Part shown: positions 1-6,674 of the stretch, one piece after another
Layout: every line of letters begins with the position of its first letter
Position numbering within the stretch: the first letter of the stretch is position 1
Assembly: GCA_021813645.1 (NCBI GenBank)
Contig: JAKAJW010000016.1
Span: 1-8,575 of the forward strand
DNA: 8,575 nucleotides
Direction of reading: 5' to 3'
DNA from: Pseudomonadota bacterium
Lineage (GTDB): Bacteria > Pseudomonadota > Alphaproteobacteria > Rhodobacterales > Rhodobacteraceae
Notes under the pieces: generated by a model
The model's database searches: none
The model's input: only the letters and a program-made list of their open reading frames with translations
Told to the model about the DNA's origin: nothing
Made by a program: the position numbers and the translations under genes

Positions 1-714
1 GAAGGCCTCGGCCACCAGCCGCGCGCCGGCCGCGGCGCCGCCGGCTTCCACCTTGGCCAAGTGATAGCCGCGGGCGGCGAACCAGGCCTCGACCTCCTCG
101 CGCGGCGAGGCGAGCGTCTGCTCGTCCGCCGCCGGCCCGTCGAGATAGGCCACCAGCGCCTCGGCCGCGCGCGCCAGCCGGTCGGCGTCGGCCCCCAGGT
201 TGGCCTGGAACCGCGCCTGCCATTCCGGCTCCAGATCCTCCGTTTCGGCGAGGATCGCCGCCGCCGACCGCACCCCGGTCAGCGCCGAAAGCACCTCGTG
301 CAGCGAGGCCGACAGGAACGGGTCATGTGCCATCCGGTCGCTGAGCGCGGCCACCGTCCGCTCCAGCAGCGCCACCCGCCCATGACGCGCCGCCAAAAGC
401 GCCGCCCAGCCCGGAAAACGGCCGACGAATTCCTCGGCCCGGTCGAGTTCCGCGCTGCCGCCCGCCTCGGCCGCGGCGTCGCGCAGCGTGTCGAGCAGCG
501 CCGCCTCGGCCCCCTCGGTCAGGGTCTGCGCCGCCACCCCCAAGACCTCGGCGACCCGCTTCAGCAGCGCGTCGCCGATCGGCCGCCGGTTGTGCTCGAT
601 CAGATTGAGATAGGAGGCGGAAACCCCCACCGCGCGGGCGAGATCCGCCTGTTTCATCCCCGCCAGCCCGCGCCGCTCGCGGATCCGGCTGCCGGTCAGC
701 GCCGAACGTGCCAT
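1..714 (-). CDS. XRE-family transcriptional regulator, 3' end outside window
   Basis: The first 238 residues are present and the frame is open to position 1, so the C-terminus is missing. Residues about 10-62 form a Cro/C1-type helix-turn-helix, with KQADLARAVGVSASYLNLIE as the recognisable core. Residues about 134-192 are a helical pair resembling a histidine-kinase dimerisation domain, with LHEVL at 138-142 in the place of the H-box. The ATG at 714 is preceded by GGAGGT with a 5-nt spacer, which decides the start. From memory, Rhodobacteraceae carry regulators of about 430-480 residues with this N-terminus, often with an IrrE/ScfR-like C-terminal part; that part cannot be seen here. The gene starts 80 nt after the small lipoprotein gene stops, so it may be co-transcribed with it or have its own weak promoter in the gap. 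Its regulon is unknown, and proximity to the pyrimidine genes does not show control of them. The HTH call is firm; the rest is inference. Confidence 0.85.
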   Translation of the reverse strand, partial: MARSALTGSRIRERRGLAGMKQADLARAVGVSASYLNLIEHNRRPIGDALLKRVAEVLGVAAQTLTEGAEAALLDTLRDAAAEAGGSAELDRAEEFVGRFPGWAALLAARHGRVALLERTVAALSDRMAHDPFLSASLHEVLSALTGVRSAAAILAETEDLEPEWQARFQANLGADADRLARAAEALVAYLDGPAADEQTLASPREEVEAWFAARGYHLAKVEAGGAAAGARLVAEAF

Positions 715-794
715 GATCCACCTCCCCCGTCAGATTGACAGCGGAGGCGCCGGGTTTCAACGTCTTACCGCAGGCTTTTCAGCCGTGCCCCGGT

Positions 795-953
795 TCAGCA
801 GTTGGATTTCGGCACCATGCTCATGGTCTGGCTCAGCCCAGACACGCCCGGTTCGCAATTGCCAATCTTGCTCTGGTCGGCGCAGGCCGCCAAAAGCAAC
901 GCCACCGCCGCGAAAGCCGCAGCCGCAGCCCCTAGCCTCGTCCTCTTGGCCAT
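795..953 (-). CDS. Small predicted lipoprotein, 52 residues, unknown function
   Basis: The protein starts MAKRTRLG, followed by an Ala/Leu-rich hydrophobic stretch at residues 9-23 and a lipobox LLAAC ending at Cys24. This is the pattern of a lipoprotein signal peptide cleaved by signal peptidase II. The mature part would be only 29 residues, starting CADQSKIGNC, and contains two further cysteines at 33 and 52; Cys52 is the last residue before the TGA stop. AAGGAGG lies 5 nt upstream of the ATG, a near-ideal ribosome binding site, which supports a real gene despite its size. In overall form it resembles entericidin-type small lipoproteins, but I do not recognise the sequence and assign no function. 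It lies between the terminator hairpin after the ABC operon and the XRE regulator gene, on the same strand as both, so it probably has its own promoter in 954-1030, although I cannot identify clear -35/-10 hexamers. Confidence 0.75.
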   Translation of the reverse strand: MAKRTRLGAAAAAFAAVALLLAACADQSKIGNCEPGVSGLSQTMSMVPKSNC

Positions 954-1040
954 CTCAGCCTCCTTCGCATCACGGCTTCAAGCTAGCATGGCCGCCGCCC
1001 CGCCGCCTTGACGGCGCGCAACGCCGCCCCGGAACGCCAA

Positions 1041-1068
1041 GGGGGCGGCCCGTTGCCAGGCCGCCCCC
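1041..1068 (-). terminator. GC-rich hairpin after the ABC operon
   Basis: A perfect 10-bp inverted repeat, GGGGGCGGCC at 1041-1050 and GGCCGCCCCC at 1059-1068, encloses an 8-nt loop. It starts 27 nt after the stop codon of the binding-protein gene, where an intrinsic terminator is expected. On the minus strand only a poor T-rich tail follows (TTGGCGTT), so it may act as a weak terminator or as a 3' stabiliser of the transcript. Confidence 0.6.
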
Positions 1069-1095
1069 CGCAGTGCCGTAGCGCAGGCCGCGCGC

Positions 1096-2097
1096 TTACT
1101 TCAGCGCCAGATCGGTGATCTCATGCGTCCAGGCGCCGGCGCTCGGCTCCTTGGTGATCGCCGGATTGTCCTTCGACACCGCCGAGAGCAGCGTCTGCAC
1201 CGTCTCCTTGTAATCCGCCGGGTCGAGCGCGCCGTTCGAGCCGGCGGTCAGCTTGGCGACTTCCTTCATCATGTATTCCTGATGCGCCAGCGTCTGGGCG
1301 CCGGAGGCATCGTTGTCGATGACGATCTTCGCCGCCTCGTCGGGATGCGCCTCGGCCCATTTCCAGCCCTCCATCGAGGCCTTCACGAAACGGACCATCT
1401 CATCCTTGAACTTGGCGTCCTTCAGCTTGGGCTCGAGCACATAGAGCCCGTCCTCCAGCATGCCGACGCCTTCCTTGAGGTAGTTGAAGGTCACCAGCTC
1501 ATCCGGCTTGATCCCGGCGTCGAGCACTTGGCCGTATTCGTTATAGGTCATCACCGAGATGCAGGCCGCCTGGTGCTGCAGCAGCGGATCGACGTTGAAG
1601 CCCTGCTTCAGCACCGTCACCCCGTCCTTGCCGCCCTCGGTCGGGATCTTGAGCTTGGCCATCCAGGCGTAGAACGGATATTCGTTGCCGTAGAACCAGA
1701 CGCCCAGCGTGTGGCCAGGGAAATCCTTCGGCGAGGAGATGCCGGTGGACTTCAGGCAGGTCAGCTCCAACCCGCCGTGCTTGAACGGCTGGGCGATGTT
1801 GGTCAGCGGCAGCCCACGCTCGCGCGCCGCCAGCGCCGCGGCCATCCAGTCGACGATCACATCGGCGCCGCCGCCGGCGATCACCTGCTCGGGCGCGATG
1901 TCCGGGCCGCCCGGCTTGATCGTCACGTCGAGTCCGGCGTCCTTGTAGAACCCCTTGTCCTTGGCGACGTAATAGCCCGCGAACTGGGCCTGGGTGACCC
2001 ATTTCAACTGCAGCGTCACCTTGTCGGCCGCCTGCGCCGCCGTCGACAGCGCCGTCATCATCACCGCGAGCCCGACGCCCGCCACCACCGTCTTCAT
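1096..2097 (-). CDS. ABC importer periplasmic binding protein, NMT1/THI5-like
   Basis: This 333-residue protein is an extracytoplasmic solute receptor of the NMT1/THI5-like (SsuA/ThiY-type) class. A Sec signal peptide covers residues 1-23: a Lys near the start, a hydrophobic core, then AQA followed by AD as the likely cleavage site. The mature N-terminus LQLKWVTQAQFAGYYVA, then KGFY and GLDVTI near residues 48-60, is the family's hallmark. The cysteine-rich CCCFC motif of yeast Thi5 is absent. GGAGGT lies 7 nt before the ATG. The gene is last in the ATPase-permease-permease-receptor operon, 49 nt after the second permease, and is followed by a hairpin at 1041-1068. Family members bind N-formyl-aminopyrimidine thiamine precursors, riboflavin, sulfonates or nitrate. 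The neighbouring hydA and carbamoyl hydrolase suggest a pyrimidine, hydantoin or carbamoyl-amino acid here; this is inference from context. Confidence 0.9.
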   Translation of the reverse strand: MKTVVAGVGLAVMMTALSTAAQAADKVTLQLKWVTQAQFAGYYVAKDKGFYKDAGLDVTIKPGGPDIAPEQVIAGGGADVIVDWMAAALAARERGLPLTNIAQPFKHGGLELTCLKSTGISSPKDFPGHTLGVWFYGNEYPFYAWMAKLKIPTEGGKDGVTVLKQGFNVDPLLQHQAACISVMTYNEYGQVLDAGIKPDELVTFNYLKEGVGMLEDGLYVLEPKLKDAKFKDEMVRFVKASMEGWKWAEAHPDEAAKIVIDNDASGAQTLAHQEYMMKEVAKLTAGSNGALDPADYKETVQTLLSAVSKDNPAITKEPSAGAWTHEITDLALK

Positions 2098-2146
2098 GAT
2101 TCAACCTCCGTTGTTGTCGGCCCAAAGGCCCTGGTTATTGTCTTCG

Positions 2147-2992
2147 TCAGCCCCGTTGCGACGGATGCCAGAAGGTCACCGCCTTCTCCACCATCGCCAC
2201 GATCCCGTAGAAGGCGCTGCCCGCCAGCGCCGCCACCGTGATCTCTGCCCAGACCATGGTCAGGTCGAGCCGCCCGACCTCGGTCGAAATCCGAAACCCC
2301 ATGCCGCGGATCGGCGAGCCGAAGAACTCCGCCACGATGGCGCCGATCAGCGCCAGGGTGGTGGCGATCTTCAGCCCGTTGAAGACGAAGGGCATCGCGG
2401 CTGGAAGCCGCAGCTTCATCAGGCTCTGGCCGTAGCCCGCCGACCAGGTCGCCATCAGGTCGCGCTGCATCGGATCGGCCGCCTTCAGCCCCTCGACGGT
2501 GTTCACCAGCACCGGGAAATAGACCATCACCACCACCACCGCCGCCTTCGACTGCCAGTCGAAGCCGAACCACATGACCAGGATCGGGGCGATGCCGACG
2601 ATCGGCAGGGCGGCGACGAAGTTGCCCACCGGCAGCAGCCCGCGCTGCAGGAAGGGCGAGCGGTCGATCGCCACCGCGGTCAGGAAGGCCGCGCCGCAGC
2701 CGATCGCATAGCCGCTCAGCGCGCCCTTCACGAAGGTCTGCTGGAAATCCACCCACAGCACCGGCAGGTTGCCGGCGAAGCTCCGGGCGATGGCCGAGGG
2801 CGGCGGCAGGATCACCTCCGGCACCTGCAGGCCGCGCACCAGCGCCTCCCAGACGATCAGCACGACGATGCCGAACACCGCCGGGACCAGAAGCTTCACC
2901 GCGCGCGTGCCCGCCGCGCGCGACCGGGCCAGCGCCACGTTCAGCGCCCAACCGCCAAGCCAGACCAGAAGCGCCAGGGCCAGCCAGCTCAT
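2147..2992 (-). CDS. ABC importer permease (second of two)
   Basis: An inner-membrane permease of the BPD_transp_1 (SsuC/TauC-like) type, 281 residues. Two hydrophobic segments lie near residues 3-22 and 33-52, followed by the transmembrane domain proper from about 86 to 272. The cytoplasmic EAA loop that docks on the ATPase is at about 182-206, seen as a degenerate SAGYGQSLMKLRLP segment followed by AAMPFVF. The ATG at 2992 overlaps the stop of the preceding permease as ATGA, indicating translational coupling and a heterodimeric channel made of the two permeases. The product works with the ATPase and the binding protein encoded on either side. Substrate identity cannot be read from the permease. 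The 49-nt gap to the receptor gene holds only a weak GGCC/GGCC inverted repeat. Confidence 0.93.
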   Translation of the reverse strand: MSWLALALLVWLGGWALNVALARSRAAGTRAVKLLVPAVFGIVVLIVWEALVRGLQVPEVILPPPSAIARSFAGNLPVLWVDFQQTFVKGALSGYAIGCGAAFLTAVAIDRSPFLQRGLLPVGNFVAALPIVGIAPILVMWFGFDWQSKAAVVVVMVYFPVLVNTVEGLKAADPMQRDLMATWSAGYGQSLMKLRLPAAMPFVFNGLKIATTLALIGAIVAEFFGSPIRGMGFRISTEVGRLDLTMVWAEITVAALAGSAFYGIVAMVEKAVTFWHPSQRG

Positions 2993-3852
2993 CGCTCCAT
3001 CCCCATCCGCTTCAGCGTCACCGCCTGGACCGCGCCGATCGCCATCACCAGCGCCGCCGCCAACACCGAGGCCATGATCAGCGCCGACCAGATCTGGATC
3101 GTCTGGCCGTAGTAGGAGCCCGACAACAGCCGCGCGCCGAGCCCGGCCACCGCGCCGGTCGGCAGTTCGCCGACGATGGTGCCGACCAGCGCCGCCGCCG
3201 CCCCGATCTTCAGCGAGGTGAAGAAATACGGCATCGAGGCGGGCCAGCGCAGCTTCCAGAAGCTCTGCGCCCCGCTGGCGTTATAGGTGCGTAACAGGTC
3301 GATCTGCATCCGGTCCGGGCTGCGGAAGCCCTTCACCATGCCGACCACAACCGGGAAGAAGCTCAGATAGGCCGAGATCATCGCCTTGGGCAGAAGCCCG
3401 CTGACGCCGACCGAGTTCAACACCACGATGATCATCGGCGCGATCGCCAGGATCGGAATGGTCTGGCTGGCGATCGCCCAGGGCATCACCGACATGTCCA
3501 TCGCCCGGTTGTGCACCACGCCCACCGCCAGCAGCACCCCCGCCGCCGTGCCGATGACGAAGCCCAGCAGCGTCGCCGAAAGCGTGACCCAGGCATGATA
3601 GATCAGGCTGCGCTTCGAGCTCGGCGCGGTCATCACCACCGTCTTCCACAGCTCCGCCGCCACCTGATGCGGCGCCGGCAGCACCGGCCGCTTCTGGCTC
3701 ATCGTGTCGGCGACGAGCTGGCCGAAGCTCTGCGTGGTGCCCGCCCGCTGCGCCTGGTCGCGCGCCCATTGCGCGTTCATCGCCACCGTGCCGACATACC
3801 ACAGCGCCAGAATGGCGATCACCACGGTCAGGATCGGTCCCAGGTTCCTCAT
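2989..3852 (-). CDS. ABC importer permease (first of two)
   Basis: A 287-residue inner-membrane permease of the BPD_transp_1 type. An N-terminal transmembrane segment spans residues 5-25. A polar stretch of about 60 residues (26-84) follows, then a core of roughly five transmembrane helices from 85 to 280. The EAA-type coupling loop lies at about 188-212 (TYNASGAQSFWKLRWPASMP). GGAGGG lies 8 nt before the ATG. The gene follows the ATPase gene after an 84-nt gap that contains phased TCGGT repeats (3871-3924), and overlaps the next permease by 4 nt. The two permeases share the fold but differ clearly in sequence and in the N-terminal extension, as expected for a heterodimer. The role in importing a pyrimidine-related compound is inferred from the neighbouring hydA. 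Confidence 0.93.
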   Translation of the reverse strand: MRNLGPILTVVIAILALWYVGTVAMNAQWARDQAQRAGTTQSFGQLVADTMSQKRPVLPAPHQVAAELWKTVVMTAPSSKRSLIYHAWVTLSATLLGFVIGTAAGVLLAVGVVHNRAMDMSVMPWAIASQTIPILAIAPMIIVVLNSVGVSGLLPKAMISAYLSFFPVVVGMVKGFRSPDRMQIDLLRTYNASGAQSFWKLRWPASMPYFFTSLKIGAAAALVGTIVGELPTGAVAGLGARLLSGSYYGQTIQIWSALIMASVLAAALVMAIGAVQAVTLKRMGMER

Positions 3853-3870
3853 CGCGCCGCCCTCCGGCCG

Positions 3871-3924
3871 TCGGTCGCGGTCGGTGCGAAATCGGTGCCA
3901 AATCGGTGCGTTGTCGGTGTGGAC
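3871..3924. repeat. Phased TCGGT repeat, 10-11 bp period
   Basis: TCGGT occurs at 3871, 3881, 3892, 3903 and 3914, with spacings of 10, 11, 11 and 11 bp, about one helical turn each. The best units are TCGGTGCGAAA (3881-3891) and TCGGTGCCAAA (3892-3902), which differ at one base. TCGGTGCGTTG (3903-3913) and TCGGTGTGGAC (3914-3924) have diverged. An inverted copy, ACCGA, follows at 3923-3927. The array fills most of the gap between the ATPase and the first permease gene. It could be a protein-binding array, a structured mRNA spacer, or a chance tandem duplication; the sequence alone does not decide. Confidence 0.6.
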
Positions 3925-3936
3925 CGAACGCTGGCT

Positions 3937-4755
3937 TCACACATCATAGGAATGCCCCGCCCTGAGCCCCTCGCGCACCCGATGCGCCACCTCGATGAAC
4001 TCCCGGGTGTCGCGGATCTCGAGCGGCCGCTCGCGCGGCAGCGGGCTTTCGATCACATCGGTGATCCGCCCGGGCCGCGGGCTCATCACCACGATCCGGG
4101 TCGAGAGATAGACCGCCTCGGGGATCGAATGGGTGACGAAGCCGATGGTCTTGCCGGTCCGCGCCCAGAGCTTCAGCAGTTCCTCGTTCAGCCGGTCGCG
4201 CACGATCTCGTCCAAGGCGCCGAAGGGCTCGTCCATCAGCAGGATATCGGCATCGAACGCCAGCGCCCGGGCAATGCTCGCCCGCTGCTGCATGCCACCC
4301 GAAAGCTGCCAGGGGAACTTCTTGCCGAAGCCGCCGAGGTCGACCAGCTCCAGCACTTTTCGAACCCTCTCCTCCTGATCGGCCCTTGAAAAGCCCATGA
4401 TCTCCAGCGGGAGTTTCACATTTCCCGCAATCGTGCGCCAGGGATAGAGGCCTGCCGCCTGGAACACATAGCCATAGGCCCGCGCCCTCCGGGCGGCATC
4501 CGGGGTCATCCCGTTGACCGTCAGCACGCCTTCGGTCGGACTTTCCAGCGCCGCGACGGCGCGCAGGAAGGTGGTCTTGCCGCAGCCCGATGGGCCGATG
4601 AAGCTGACGAAATCGCCCTTGGAAATCGTCAGATTCACATCCTTCAGCGCGTGGACGGGCCCGTCTGCGGTCTGGAAGGTCAACCCGACCCCCTTGGCCT
4701 CGACGACGGGAACCGTCTCGCCTTGAGCCTTGCCCTGCGCTATCATCTCCGCCAT
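3937..4755 (-). CDS. ABC importer ATP-binding protein
   Basis: The cytoplasmic ATPase of a nitrate/sulfonate/taurine-type (SsuB/TauB-like) importer; it couples ATP hydrolysis to the two permeases encoded downstream. Counting from the ATG at 4755 (272 residues), the Walker A motif GPSGCGKTT is at 54-62, the Q-loop VFQ near 97-99, the signature LSGGMQQR at 151-158, Walker B ILLMDEP at 171-177 and the switch His at 209. All catalytic motifs are intact. The frame stays open to a GTG at 4815 that would add 20 residues. I prefer 4755 because it uses ATG, has a GGATGG just upstream, gives the usual family length, and avoids the conserved start of the cupin on the other strand. A second ATG at 4746 is also possible. 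This is the first gene of the importer operon; its promoter would have to lie within or just beyond the cupin 5' end, or transcription continues from hydA. Confidence 0.93.
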   Translation of the reverse strand: MAEMIAQGKAQGETVPVVEAKGVGLTFQTADGPVHALKDVNLTISKGDFVSFIGPSGCGKTTFLRAVAALESPTEGVLTVNGMTPDAARRARAYGYVFQAAGLYPWRTIAGNVKLPLEIMGFSRADQEERVRKVLELVDLGGFGKKFPWQLSGGMQQRASIARALAFDADILLMDEPFGALDEIVRDRLNEELLKLWARTGKTIGFVTHSIPEAVYLSTRIVVMSPRPGRITDVIESPLPRERPLEIRDTREFIEVAHRVREGLRAGHSYDV

Positions 4756-4786
4756 CCGTCCATCCGCCACGGGAGGGCCTTTCCCC

Positions 4787-5182
4787 TTGAAATCATGCCA
4801 AAAAATACGCCCCACCGGCAGCTATGCCGGCAAGCAGGGCTTTACCTATAACGAAGGCGTCTCGGCCGAGTCGATGGGCGCCGAGGCGATTTGCATGCAT
4901 CTTTTGACGATCCCGCCCGGGGGACGCGCCAAGGCCCACAAACACGCCACGCATGAGACGGCGATCTATGCCATCTCGGGCGCCACGGTGATGTATTGGG
5001 GCGAGAGGCTGGAGCATCGCATGGAAGTGTCCGAAGGGGAAATCCTTTATATTCCCAAAGACATGCCGCACCTTCCGATGAATGTCTCCGACCGTCCGGC
5101 GGTGGCCGTGATCGCCCGCACCGACCCGCATGAGCAGGAAAGCGTCGTGCTGCTGCCGGAGCTGGAGCATCTGGTTCCCTAG
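4787..5182 (+). CDS. Small single-domain cupin, start uncertain
   Basis: A cupin beta-barrel of 131 residues if read from TTG at 4787. Cupin motif 1 is GGRAKAHKHATHETAIYAIS, with presumed metal ligands H51, H53 and E57. Motif 2, from G84 to N99 (GEILYIP then MPHLPMN), supplies the fourth ligand H95; the usual Gly after the Pro is Asp. The enzyme activity or ligand is unknown; such proteins can be isomerases, dioxygenases or binding proteins. It is the only + strand gene, ending 8 nt from the hydA stop and starting head-to-head with the ABC ATPase gene. TTG at 4787 has GGGAGGG 9 nt upstream. The nearest ATG, at 4795, is one base out of frame: reading through A6 (4800-4805) gives a short dead-end peptide, whereas A5 would give MPKIRPTGSYAGKQG. 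The next in-frame ATG would delete the conserved N-terminus. Fold certain, start uncertain. Confidence 0.85.
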   Translation: MKSCQKIRPTGSYAGKQGFTYNEGVSAESMGAEAICMHLLTIPPGGRAKAHKHATHETAIYAISGATVMYWGERLEHRMEVSEGEILYIPKDMPHLPMNVSDRPAVAVIARTDPHEQESVVLLPELEHLVP

Positions 5183-5190
5183 CCTCGCCG

Positions 5191-6642
5191 CTAGACGCCG
5201 CTGGCCGGAATGCCGGACCGGCTCACCGGCCGCGGCGCAGTCAGTTCCTTCCAGGTCGACAGCGCCCGGTTCACCGACCCGTTCGGCGCGCGCGCCACGA
5301 ACTGGCCGTGGCCCTCGCGCGAGCTCATCGCCCCCTCGGTCACCGCGACATGGCCGCGGGTCAGCGTGAAGCGCGGCAGACCGGTCACAACTTTGCCCTC
5401 GAACACATTGTAATCGGTGGCGGATTGCTGCGACTTGGCCGAGATCGTCTTGGACGCCTTCGGATCCCAGACCACCAGATCGGCATCCGCGCCGACCAGC
5501 ACCGCGCCCTTCTTCGGATAGACGTTCAGGATCTTGGCGATATTGGTCGAAGTCACGGCGACGAATTCGTTCGGCGTCAGCCGCCCGGTGTTCACCCCAT
5601 GGGTCCAGAGCATCGGCATCCGATCCTCCAGCCCGCCGGTGCCGTTCGGAATCTTGGTGAAATCGCCGACCCCGAAGCGCTTCTGATCGGTGGTGAAGGC
5701 GCAGTGGTCGGTCGCCACCACCGACAGGCTGCCGGCCTGCAGCCCGGCCCAGAGACTGTCCTGATGCCGCTTGTCGCGGAACGGCGGGCTCATCACCCGG
5801 CGGGCGGCATGGTCCCAGTCCTTGTCGAAATACTCGCTCTCGTCCAGCGTCAGGTGCTGGATCAGCGGCTCGCCCCAGACCCGCTTGCCCTGCTGGCGCG
5901 CCCGCCGGATCGCCTCATGCGCCTCTTCGCAGGAGGTATGCACCACGTAGAGCGGCACGCCCGCCATATCGGCGATCATGATCGCCCGGTTGGTCGCCTC
6001 GCCCTCCACCTGCGGCGGGCGCGAATAGGCATGCGCCTCGGGGCCGGTATTGCCCTCGGCCAAGAGCCGCGCCGAAAGCTCGGCGACCACGTCGCCGTTC
6101 TCGGCATGCACCAGCGGCAGCGCCCCCAGCTCGGCGCAACGGCGGAACGAGGCGAACATCTCGTCGTCGTTCACCATCAGCGCGCCCTTGTAGGCCATGA
6201 AGTGCTTGAACGTGTTAATTCCCTGATCGACAACGGTTTTCATCTCGTTGAAAACCTGCTCGCCCCACCAGGTGATGGCCATGTGATAGGAATAGTCGCA
6301 ATGCGCCCGGCCCGACTTGTTGTGCCACATGCCGAGCGCATCCAAGAGCCCCTGGCCCGGCGCCGGCAACGCGAAATCCACCACCATCGTGGTGCCGCCG
6401 GCCAGCGCCGCCCGGGTGCCAGAGTCGAAATCGTCGGCCGAATAGGTGCCCATGAAGGGCATTTCCAGATGGGTATGCGGATCGATGCCGCCGGGCATCA
6501 CATAGCACCCCTTGGCATCGAGCACGCTGTCGCCCTTCAGGTTCGGGCCGATCTCGACGATCCGCCCGCCCTCGATCTTCACATCCGCGTCATAGCTCAG
6601 ATCCGCCGTGACGATCGTGCCGCCCTTGATGACCGTGCTCAT
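5191..6642 (-). CDS. hydA: Dihydropyrimidinase / D-hydantoinase
   Basis: A cytoplasmic amidohydrolase-superfamily enzyme, 483 residues, that opens dihydrouracil and dihydrothymine (or hydantoins) to N-carbamoyl-beta-alanine, N-carbamoyl-beta-aminoisobutyrate or N-carbamoyl amino acids: the second step of reductive pyrimidine breakdown. The binuclear zinc ligands are visible: H56 and H58 in DPHTHLEMPF, the lysine to be carboxylated K152 in FMAYKG, H179 in LVHAEN, H235 in VVHTSC and D312 in VATDHC. NGTGGLEDR at 333-341 is the family substrate-loop segment. Length is normal. The ATG at 6642 has GGAGGT 6 nt upstream. A RutR-like palindrome at 6675-6691 lies 32 nt before the start. The carbamoyl hydrolase that takes the product lies upstream on the same strand, separated by the glycosyltransferase gene. 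True substrate preference (pyrimidine or hydantoin) cannot be read from motifs alone. Confidence 0.95.
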   Translation of the reverse strand: MSTVIKGGTIVTADLSYDADVKIEGGRIVEIGPNLKGDSVLDAKGCYVMPGGIDPHTHLEMPFMGTYSADDFDSGTRAALAGGTTMVVDFALPAPGQGLLDALGMWHNKSGRAHCDYSYHMAITWWGEQVFNEMKTVVDQGINTFKHFMAYKGALMVNDDEMFASFRRCAELGALPLVHAENGDVVAELSARLLAEGNTGPEAHAYSRPPQVEGEATNRAIMIADMAGVPLYVVHTSCEEAHEAIRRARQQGKRVWGEPLIQHLTLDESEYFDKDWDHAARRVMSPPFRDKRHQDSLWAGLQAGSLSVVATDHCAFTTDQKRFGVGDFTKIPNGTGGLEDRMPMLWTHGVNTGRLTPNEFVAVTSTNIAKILNVYPKKGAVLVGADADLVVWDPKASKTISAKSQQSATDYNVFEGKVVTGLPRFTLTRGHVAVTEGAMSSREGHGQFVARAPNGSVNRALSTWKELTAPRPVSRSGIPASGV

Positions 6643-6674
6643 TATAGAACCTCCAAGCGTTATGTCGGGCCCAT

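Noticed and set aside
323..760. Minus-strand open frame of 145 codons over the XRE gene
   Set aside because: It is the shifted frame of the true regulator gene. The real frame starts at ATG 714 with GGAGGT and encodes a recognisable helix-turn-helix; this one is Arg/Gly-rich noise.
741..767. Possible promoter for the XRE gene (TTGAAA, 17 nt, CAATCT on the minus strand)
   Set aside because: The -10 matches the consensus at only two positions; too weak to list as a feature.
2115..2135. GGCC/GGCC hairpin between the second permease and the binding-protein gene
   Set aside because: A stem of about 4 bp is too short to call an attenuator or processing site.
1123..2241. Long + strand open frame antisense to the binding-protein gene (also 1994-3112, 3511-4389, 5308-6678)
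   Set aside because: These are GC-rich mirror frames of well-supported minus-strand genes. They are rich in Arg, His, Pro, Gly and Gln, lack domains and have no ribosome binding sites.
2252..2261. GACCATGGTC palindrome resembling a RutR core
   Set aside because: It lies inside permease coding sequence and lacks the outer TT/AA bases on both sides; most likely chance.
4514..4520. TTGACCG half-site identical to the hydA operator half
   Set aside because: No matching CGGTCAA half follows; it is inside the ATPase coding sequence.
5203..5231. GGCCGG/CCGGCC inverted repeat as terminator for the cupin
   Set aside because: Only 6 bp with a 17-nt loop, inside the hydA coding end and without a T-tract; common in DNA this GC-rich.
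6641..6646. TATAAT on the minus strand at the hydA start
   Set aside because: It overlaps the ATG itself and has no -35 at suitable spacing; the good ribosome binding site upstream argues against leaderless initiation.
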